From Candidatus Saccharimonadota bacterium (GTDB lineage Bacteria > Patescibacteriota > Saccharimonadia > Saccharimonadales > EFPC-124): DNA of 17,947 nt. A program made the position numbers and the translations under genes. Of the stretch, positions 13,368-17,947 are shown one piece after another; positions within the stretch are counted from its first letter, which is position 1; the number at the start of each line of letters is the position of its first letter. Where the stretch lies: positions 1 to 17,947 of the forward strand of contig JAEHDC010000045.1 of NCBI GenBank assembly GCA_016880595.1, given 5' to 3'. The notes under the pieces were generated by a model. That model saw only the letters and a program-made list of their open reading frames with translations. It ran no database searches and had not been told where the DNA came from.

Positions 13368-13407
13368 CGGAGCGGGTACTGCAAACAACGTGCAGCTACC
13401 CGCTCCG
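13368..13407 (+). terminator. Large 3' hairpin after the DUF397-like gene
   Basis: Arms 13368-13383 and 13391-13407 pair over 16 bp with one bulged base and a 7-nt loop. It is followed by CACCATCC rather than T, so it is a strong RNA structure at the 3' end but not a textbook intrinsic terminator. Confidence 0.5.
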
Positions 13408-13467
13408 CACCATCCGACAGGTTCTATTTTTAGCAACAATTTCACAAACAATAGTTCTTGTAAGCTA

Positions 13468-13476
13468 TGCTACTTT
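13468..13476 (+). promoter_or_regulatory. Extended -10 of orphan gene 13520-13996
   Basis: TGCTACTTT matches the TGnTAnnnT pattern of the other orphan genes and lies 43 nt before the GTG start. No clear -35 is seen. Confidence 0.35.
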
Positions 13477-13519
13477 ACGCTTTAATAATATTTGTCTTAT
13501 AAACATTGTTGGGGGCATT

Positions 13520-13996
13520 GTGTCTGATACGCTTGCTGATCTCTCGCCAGATGATGTAGCAAAAGAAGCTCTTGAAGCTGGCGATCAGTACCTTCGGCAT
13601 CTATTTGGACAGGAGCTAATTCCATCGCTTGCAGCTCACATCAGGGTTGGCTGGTCTGATTCTAATGCCTGGCTCCAAACTGGCGAGTTGCAAATTCGCC
13701 GCAACAGCTGGGACGGATTACGCTTAGGTGCTTTTTCTATGGATGCAGCGTTGTTACTAGCAGAGCTGGGCGAACAAGCTATTGTAAATCCCAATACTGC
13801 CGCTGCCCAATCGCTAGCCTATTTGTTTGAAGAGAGTCGTGCCGGCGGAGTTATTTACTTGTCTGGTACGCCAAATCCAATAATCTGTAGCGTCAGCGCC
13901 GTGTGTCCAGGGCAATTTTGCGTAGGAGCAGCTACGGTGGTTGCCGCAACTTACGCCTCCCTATGGAGAGAAAAGCTAATCTCAGCAAGTATTTAA
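13520..13996 (+). CDS. Hypothetical protein, orphan
   Basis: I do not recognise this 158-residue protein. It begins with an acidic helical part (DLSPDDVAKEALEAGDQYLRHLF, about 7-29), which is followed by mixed segments. Residues about 73-105 are helical (SMDAALLLAELGEQAI and on), and the C-terminal third is hydrophobic with small residues (GVIYLSG, CSVSAVCPGQFCVGAATVVAATYASL) and three cysteines near 123-134. The segment around 134-147 is not long or hydrophobic enough to call a membrane helix with confidence. The start is a GTG at 13520, preceded by GGGGG with 5 nt spacing; this is an unusual ribosome-binding site. It is a single-gene unit between the DUF397-like gene and femAB, followed by a hairpin (14007-14037). 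The frame is intact. No function is proposed. Confidence 0.65.
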   Translation: MSDTLADLSPDDVAKEALEAGDQYLRHLFGQELIPSLAAHIRVGWSDSNAWLQTGELQIRRNSWDGLRLGAFSMDAALLLAELGEQAIVNPNTAAAQSLAYLFEESRAGGVIYLSGTPNPIICSVSAVCPGQFCVGAATVVAATYASLWREKLISASI

Positions 13997-14006
13997 GACA
14001 ACCGCA

Positions 14007-14037
14007 GCCGCGCCTCCCCTAAACCAGGAGGCACGGC
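14007..14037 (+). terminator. Hairpin between orphan gene 13520-13996 and femAB
   Basis: GCCGCGCCTCC (14007-14017) and GGAGGCACGGC (14027-14037) pair over 11 bp with one C-A mismatch and a 9-nt loop, 10 nt after the stop codon. The following sequence is CACAAAAAT with no T run. Confidence 0.5.
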
Positions 14038-14047
14038 CACAAAAATA

Positions 14048-14056
14048 TGTTAAGCT
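14048..14056 (+). promoter_or_regulatory. Possible extended -10 of femAB, leaderless
   Basis: TGTTAAGCT ends 6 nt before the ATG at 14063, the same spacing as in the isomerase and murE genes, and there is no Shine-Dalgarno sequence. The hexamer TAAGCT is a poor match, so this call is tentative. Confidence 0.3.
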
Positions 14057-14062
14057 AAAAGT

Positions 14063-15046
14063 ATGAACTGGCAACAAGGCACACCAAACAAAGACTGGGA
14101 CGATAAACTTTTTAACAGCGGCGGGCACTTTCTGCAAAGCAGTCACTGGGCGGCCTTTAACATCGCGCTAGGTAAACAGGTATTTTACGCCAGCGGCGAA
14201 GGTTGGCAATGTCTGGCAATTTTAGAAAGTCTTAAAAAAAATCCCAGAATCTACGCACCATACGGTCCGCTTGCTGTGTCAAAAAAGGCTTTGGAAGCAG
14301 CTTTACAAGAGTTAAAACAGCTCGCCAAGCAAACCGGTGCAAACTTTGTGCGCGTTGAACCGATCTCAAAAATCACAAAAACCGATCTTAAAGCTCTAGG
14401 TCTCAAACCAGCCCTAAAAGACATTCAGCCACCGCAAACCTGGGTGCAAGATCTTACAAAACCGCGCGAGGAAATTTTTGCCGAGTTCACCTCCTCCAAC
14501 CGCAACCTGTTTAACACTTACGCCAAAAAGGGTTTGAGCATTCGCACCAGCCAAAATCCAGCAGACATGAGCGTTTTTTTAGAAACAATTCATGACGTTG
14601 CCAACCGCACAGGTATGCAACCGCATTCAGATAAATACTACCAAACTATGGCCGAAACGCTTTTGCCACGGCAGGCTTCAACAATCTACATTGTTGAATC
14701 AGAAGGCCAGGCAATTGCCGTTGGATTTGTCTTTGACTCCCCTGTTACGCGCTACTACGCCCACGCTGGCAACCTGCAAAGCGCACGTAAACTCCGACCT
14801 GGCGCACCGCTTGTCGCCACCATGATTTTTGATGCCCAACAAAATGGCCAAAAAGAGTTTGATTTTGTAGGAGTTGCGCCGCCAGACGCGCCAAAGGATC
14901 ATCGCTGGGCTGGCTTCACAGAATTCAAGCAAGGCTTTGGCGGCCAGTACAAGATATATTTGGGCACTTGGGAATTACCAACCAGCACAAAGTACCGCCT
15001 GTACCGGCAAGTTTATAAAGCGTACAAAAAAATTTCCAAAAGATAA
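14063..15046 (+). CDS. FemAB/FemX-family aminoacyl transferase
   Basis: The FemABX family adds amino acids from aminoacyl-tRNA to the stem peptide of peptidoglycan precursors, building interpeptide bridges at the cytoplasmic face of the membrane. The 327-residue product shows the two-lobed GNAT-type pattern. In the first lobe FLQSSHWAAFN (23-33) and RIYAPYGPLA are typical. In the second, FTSSNRNLFNTYAKKGLSIR, the long helix with IHDVANRTGM, and FDFVGVAPPDAPKDHRWAGF followed by EFKQGFGG are strongly FemAB-like. The protein ends with a basic tail, KAYKKISKR. No ribosome-binding site is seen and the ATG is 6 nt from a possible -10, suggesting a leaderless mRNA. It converges on the murE-pseudo-murE operon, sharing a terminator palindrome that contains both stop codons. 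The amino acid transferred cannot be told. Confidence 0.9.
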   Translation: MNWQQGTPNKDWDDKLFNSGGHFLQSSHWAAFNIALGKQVFYASGEGWQCLAILESLKKNPRIYAPYGPLAVSKKALEAALQELKQLAKQTGANFVRVEPISKITKTDLKALGLKPALKDIQPPQTWVQDLTKPREEIFAEFTSSNRNLFNTYAKKGLSIRTSQNPADMSVFLETIHDVANRTGMQPHSDKYYQTMAETLLPRQASTIYIVESEGQAIAVGFVFDSPVTRYYAHAGNLQSARKLRPGAPLVATMIFDAQQNGQKEFDFVGVAPPDAPKDHRWAGFTEFKQGFGGQYKIYLGTWELPTSTKYRLYRQVYKAYKKISKR

Positions 15047-15062
15047 AACCGCGCGTTTTATC
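15042..15062. terminator. Shared bidirectional terminator palindrome
   Basis: GATAAAAC (15042-15049) and GTTTTATC (15055-15062) form a perfect 8-bp stem around CGCGC. The TAA stop codons of the two convergent genes (15044-15046 plus; 15058-15060 minus) both lie inside the arms. The stem is AT-rich except at the top, so it is a modest terminator. Confidence 0.5.
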
Positions 15063-16299
15063 CAAAAATTTCTTCAATAATCTTGTGGTCACTCCAGCTT
15101 GCCCGTTCTTTTCCGAGCTGACGATATTGGCACTTTGCCGAGCTGGCAATTACCACAATGTCACCGCGACGGGCAATGCTTATAGCTTTTTCTATTGCAG
15201 CTCGGCGGTCGGCAATCTCCTCTGTTTTTGCTTCACCACCAGCCAAATTCACGCCGTCCAAGATCTGTTGGCGAATTTCTTTTGGATTCTGCTGAGGTAA
15301 AAACTCGCCATCGCAGATCACCAACCTATCAGCAAACTTGCCAATAATTTCGCCAACCGCGTGACGCCAAGCTGGCAGAACACCAAGTGGCGCGCCATAA
15401 ACAACAATCAATCTGTTGGTTGCAAAATGCTTAAGTGCCTCCAGCGTGTCGGCCAATCCATTTGGCGTATGTGCATCGTCGATTATCACCTTATACGGCC
15501 GCTGTACTGGCAAAAACTCAAACCAAGAAGGCTGCTGAGCCGTTGTAAAAATCCCATCTTCAATTGCCTTGATGTCAGCACGCAGCGCATAAGCCGCTGT
15601 CGCTGCTGCTACAGCATTATAAATTGTCTGACGACCAGCTAAAACAGTGGTCAGCTCCAAGGTAGTTTGATGGTCAATCACAACATCCACGGCACTTCCC
15701 TTAGGGTGAAGTTGGACATTTTTAATTAAGCAATCTGCTTTTTTATTCTCCCCAAAAGTAATCATTCCTTCTTGGGCAGACATTTTTGATAGATCAGGCG
15801 CAGATGGATCATCCTTATTAAGGACTACAAATTGCGGTTTGCGCGCCAGTACATTGTTAAGGATTGCCACTTGCGCAGCTGTAGTAATGCTGTCGCTGTA
15901 GCTATCGCCGCAACGACGAACAACAATCATAGTTGGCTTGATGCCGGCAAATTGATGCATCGGCAGCTCCGGCGGAATCTCCACTAAAACATATTCACAC
16001 TTTGCGCGGCGCATTTGCGCCAAAAGCGATTGCAGTTTAAAAGGATTACCGCTTACGCCCGTTTTGCCGCTGCCTTCTACGCGGCGTTCGGCAATTTCTA
16101 CAAATTCACGCGTGACCACTCCAACTTTATTGCCTGCGGCGCGCAGGATCGACGCCAAAAAAGCGATCGTGCCAACTGCACCATCTTGGCCAACTACCAA
16201 AACCACAAAAAGCTCGCGTGACGGATGACCATAACGCCAGTCTGCGACGTGTGCCTTAAGTGTAATTTTTGCCTTATGTATTCCGTTTTTACCTTGCAT
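15058..16299 (-). CDS. MurE-like paralogue, predicted pseudoenzyme
   Basis: This 413-residue protein aligns along its full length with the MurE just upstream. Matching blocks include CEYVLVEI (101-108) with CEYIVLEA, VIIDDAHTPNGL (271-282) with VIVDYAHTPDAL, and EEIADRRAAIEKAISIARRGDIVV (360-383) with TEIADRRTAMEQAILLAKKGDIVV of MurE. The catalytic elements are gone. Walker A GTNGKTT is replaced by GQDGAVGTI (37-45) with no lysine. The TNLTQDHLDYHG metal/ATP region reads VRRCGDSYSDS. PGRLE reads QPSWFE, and GATGDRDRTKRP reads GAPLGVLPAWRH. ATP-dependent ligase activity is therefore very unlikely. The frame is intact, with no internal stop, so it is not a decaying pseudogene. It starts 7 nt after the murE stop without a clear ribosome-binding site and is surely co-transcribed. 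A role as a regulatory or structural partner of MurE is inference. Confidence 0.85.
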   Translation of the reverse strand: MQGKNGIHKAKITLKAHVADWRYGHPSRELFVVLVVGQDGAVGTIAFLASILRAAGNKVGVVTREFVEIAERRVEGSGKTGVSGNPFKLQSLLAQMRRAKCEYVLVEIPPELPMHQFAGIKPTMIVVRRCGDSYSDSITTAAQVAILNNVLARKPQFVVLNKDDPSAPDLSKMSAQEGMITFGENKKADCLIKNVQLHPKGSAVDVVIDHQTTLELTTVLAGRQTIYNAVAAATAAYALRADIKAIEDGIFTTAQQPSWFEFLPVQRPYKVIIDDAHTPNGLADTLEALKHFATNRLIVVYGAPLGVLPAWRHAVGEIIGKFADRLVICDGEFLPQQNPKEIRQQILDGVNLAGGEAKTEEIADRRAAIEKAISIARRGDIVVIASSAKCQYRQLGKERASWSDHKIIEEIFG

Positions 16300-16306
16300 A
16301 AATTTT

Positions 16307-17593
16307 TTATCGCTTCTTTAGGATTTCCTTAGCTACCTCTGTATCATTCCATGGAATTTCCTTGCCACTCATGTTGCGCGCTTGCTCATGGCCCATCCCC
16401 GTAACCACTACAATGTCGCCTTTTTTGGCAAGCAAAATTGCCTGCTCCATTGCCGTGCGGCGATCGGCAATTTCTGTTGTTTTACCTTCGCCACCTGCCT
16501 TTTTAATACCTTTTAGAACTCCAGCACGAATTGGCGCAGCCTCTTCTGTAAATGTTTCTTCATCTGTTAAGAAAATTTTGTCAGCATATTTTACAGCTAC
16601 TTCTCCCATAATCGGCCGTTTGGTACGGTCACGATCTCCTGTCGCACCAAAAACCAAAATAAGCTGCTTTTTAGTGAGACTGCGTAGCGTACTTAAAACA
16701 TTCTCAAGGGCATCTGGGGTATGCGCATAATCTACAATCACCTCAAATTGATGAGCTCCTGGCACGCGCTCAAGACGCCCTGGCACATTTTGCAGCCCGG
16801 CAATCCCGTTGATGATTTTCTCTTTGCTCAAGCCAAGACAATAACCAACAGACGCAGCTGCTGCTACATTATACACGTTAAAGTTGCCAGTAAGCTGAGA
16901 CTTAAGCTCAAGCAAGCCATCATCTTTGACTCCTAGGATTATCTCAGTACTTTTACTCTTTAAATTAGTTTTTGTAATTCTGAGCGTTGCACCCTCAGCA
17001 ACGCCATAAGTTACCTTTTCCTCCTTGGCTTGATATTTGTCAAAAAAGTTAAACCATTTGTCATCGCTGTTCAAAATTATTATTCTTGGGTCGGCGGCAA
17101 AAAGCTTAGCTTTTGCATTTGCATAATGAAGCATGGTGCCATGATAGTCAAGATGGTCTTGGGTTAAGTTTGTAAAAACCGCAACATCGCAATCCACACC
17201 CCAGAGGCGGTTCTGATCCAAGCCTTGGCTTGTAGCCTCTAAAACAATGTATTCACAACCGGCTTGGCGCATTTGAGCAAACATTTTTTGCTGAACAAAA
17301 ACGTCTTCTAGGGTGCGCGCACCTTTTTTTTGATGCATCTCCCCAGCAACCTTATAAAATGCCGTGGTGTTTATGCCGACTTTGTGGCCAGCTCGCTCCA
17401 GCATCTCGCCAACCAACGATGCAACTGTAGTTTTACCATTTGTGCCAGTTATCATTATCACCTTAATGCCTCGCGTTGGAAATCCAAAATAAACGTTAGC
17501 CGCCACCGCTTCCATAAGATGATACTTGTTCAAAATAGCCTGCCGCACGCTAGCCGGCAGAAGCTTTTTGATCCTTTTTTTTACTCCATGCAT
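16307..17593 (-). CDS. murE: UDP-MurNAc-tripeptide ligase MurE, N-terminally short
   Basis: MurE adds the third stem-peptide residue (meso-diaminopimelate, lysine or ornithine) to UDP-MurNAc-L-Ala-D-Glu with ATP hydrolysis. In the 428-residue form, Walker A GTNGKT is at 50-55, TNLTQDHLDYHGT at 141-153, the lysine expected to be carbamylated in NAKAKLF near 161, VDYAHTPDAL at 287-296, GATGDRDRTKRP at 316-327 and GMGHEQ at 399-404. All core ligase residues are present. The usual N-terminal UDP-MurNAc-binding domain of about 90-100 residues is reduced to under 50. The third-residue specificity motif DNPR is not recognisable (TDEETFTEE at 343-351). The ATG at 17593 is chosen because CATAAT with a TGC extension ends 6 nt upstream. 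The open frame reaches a TTG at 17689, which would sit upstream of the promoter. The pseudo-MurE gene follows. Confidence 0.92.
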   Translation of the reverse strand: MHGVKKRIKKLLPASVRQAILNKYHLMEAVAANVYFGFPTRGIKVIMITGTNGKTTVASLVGEMLERAGHKVGINTTAFYKVAGEMHQKKGARTLEDVFVQQKMFAQMRQAGCEYIVLEATSQGLDQNRLWGVDCDVAVFTNLTQDHLDYHGTMLHYANAKAKLFAADPRIIILNSDDKWFNFFDKYQAKEEKVTYGVAEGATLRITKTNLKSKSTEIILGVKDDGLLELKSQLTGNFNVYNVAAAASVGYCLGLSKEKIINGIAGLQNVPGRLERVPGAHQFEVIVDYAHTPDALENVLSTLRSLTKKQLILVFGATGDRDRTKRPIMGEVAVKYADKIFLTDEETFTEEAAPIRAGVLKGIKKAGGEGKTTEIADRRTAMEQAILLAKKGDIVVVTGMGHEQARNMSGKEIPWNDTEVAKEILKKR

Positions 17594-17599
17594 AAGATT

Positions 17600-17629
17600 A
17601 TTATGGCATTTTTGGGCAGGCGAATACAA
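17600..17629 (-). promoter_or_regulatory. murE operon promoter, probably leaderless
   Basis: On the minus strand TTGTAT (17624-17629) and CATAAT (17600-17605) are 18 bp apart, with TGC before the -10 (extended). The ATG at 17593 is 6 nt beyond the -10 box, so the transcript should start at or next to the start codon. Confidence 0.55.
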
Positions 17630-17920
17630 CAGCTTGCCTCTCGCGTCAACTTTAGGCTCGGCGGACTTCTTCAAAGCATCAATTGACAATGGTAGGAAAA
17701 GGTAAACAGAAAGTTATCCCCCGACACCCAACCTTCTATACTTTTCTTCCCCTGTTTTTTCTCTCTTTCTTTTCTCCTTTTTTACTTATATAAATATAGG
17801 AGTAGGAGGGATAGGCAAAATAGCTATAGTCATACAACCAATCCTTTGTAACACTCCCAATATACTAAACACCATATCTCGACAAAGACATATAATATAT
17901 AGCTAAAGGAGTTCAGTAAT
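17630..17920. other. Non-coding region upstream of murE and the 17921 gene
   Basis: Together with the murE promoter this makes 327 bases without a convincing gene. It contains a marked polypyrimidine tract on the plus strand (17741-17783, one purine in 43 bases), AT-rich blocks around 17784-17797 and 17855-17900, and the promoter and ribosome-binding site of the gene at 17921. A single TTATCCCC (17714-17721) is seen, but no set of DnaA boxes, so an origin is not supported. The spurious N-terminal extension of the murE frame runs through its left end. Confidence 0.6.
17891..17911 (+). promoter_or_regulatory. -10 box and ribosome-binding site of the 17921 gene
   Basis: TATAAT (17891-17896) and AAGGAG (17906-17911) precede the ATG at 17921; the spacing from AAGGAG to ATG is 9 nt. 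If this -10 box is used, transcription starts very close to the ribosome-binding site. No convincing -35 is seen. Confidence 0.45.
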
Positions 17921-17947
17921 ATGGCCGCAAAGCACGACCCTAAAACC
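17921..17947 (+). CDS. Start of a gene cut by the window edge
   Basis: Nine codons are visible, MAAKHDPKT, after a good AAGGAG site and a TATAAT box. The product cannot be identified from this. The gene is divergent from the murE operon. Confidence 0.6.

Noticed and set aside
15058..16299. Pseudo-MurE as a decaying pseudogene
   Set aside because: The frame is open over 413 codons with conserved blocks to the very end; only catalytic residues differ.
17594..17689. A TTG start for MurE with 32 extra residues
   Set aside because: The extension overlaps a good extended -10 promoter, has no similarity to a Mur domain and begins at a rare start codon.
17714..17721. TTATCCCC as a DnaA box and the region as a replication origin
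   Set aside because: Only one imperfect box is seen, with no cluster, and no dnaA or dnaN nearby.

Overview
The window is about 18 kb of dense bacterial chromosome with short intergenic gaps and no rRNA, CRISPR array, transposase or phage gene. Gene content and protein style point to a reduced-genome member of the Candidate Phyla Radiation (Patescibacteria), most likely Saccharibacteria (TM7). The pointers are a MurE whose N-terminal UDP-MurNAc-binding domain is almost absent, a bifunctional phosphoglucose/phosphomannose isomerase, a two-gene MacB-type exporter, a FemAB-family ligase, several orphan proteins and apparently leaderless core genes. This assignment is inference from family resemblance; no marker gene in the window proves it. 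TGA acts as a stop (end of the MacB-like ATPase), so the SR1/Gracilibacteria TGA-Gly code does not apply.

Layout. 35-2289, minus: CTP synthase pyrG with an apparently leaderless promoter, followed by a 2H phosphoesterase. 2297-3106, minus: a P-loop-kinase-like protein with a ruined Walker A, then tRNA-Ser(GGA) with its own promoter and terminator. 3139-5364, plus: a MacB-like ATPase/permease pair behind two palindromes, one touching the -10 box. 5367-6413, minus: phosphoglucose/phosphomannose isomerase, convergent with the permease with only 2 bp between stops. 6441-7109, plus: an orphan with a disordered N-terminus and a helical C-terminus. 7111-8706, minus: two tandem paralogous proteins combining a winged-helix-like region with a coiled coil, each with its own promoter. 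8723-10772, minus: groES-groEL behind a clear CIRCE operator. 10797-11539, plus: an orphan divergent from groESL. 11547-12927, minus: phosphomannomutase/phosphoglucomutase. 12983-14037, plus: a small DUF397-like protein and another orphan, each followed by a strong hairpin. 14048-15062, plus: FemAB-family ligase. 15058-17629, minus: murE followed 7 nt later by a second, catalytically ruined MurE-like paralogue. 17630-17920: non-coding with a polypyrimidine tract. 17921-end, plus: the first nine codons of another gene.

How the genes fit together. Sugar-phosphate interconversion (isomerase plus mutase) could feed nucleotide-sugar and glycan synthesis. MurE, its pseudoenzyme and FemAB act on or near the peptidoglycan stem peptide. 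GroESL is the heat-shock unit, probably under HrcA. Between these core genes sit single-gene orphan units, usually with a Shine-Dalgarno sequence, an extended -10 promoter (TGnTAnnnT) and a GC-rich 3' hairpin. Several core genes (pyrG, the isomerase, murE, possibly femAB) instead have a -10 box 6-8 nt from the ATG and so look leaderless. The most unusual items are the pseudo-MurE in operon with MurE, the orphan DUF397-like protein (an actinobacterial family, notable because cultured Saccharibacteria live on actinobacterial hosts), the paralogous winged-helix/coiled-coil pair and the kinase-like protein lacking its P-loop lysine.
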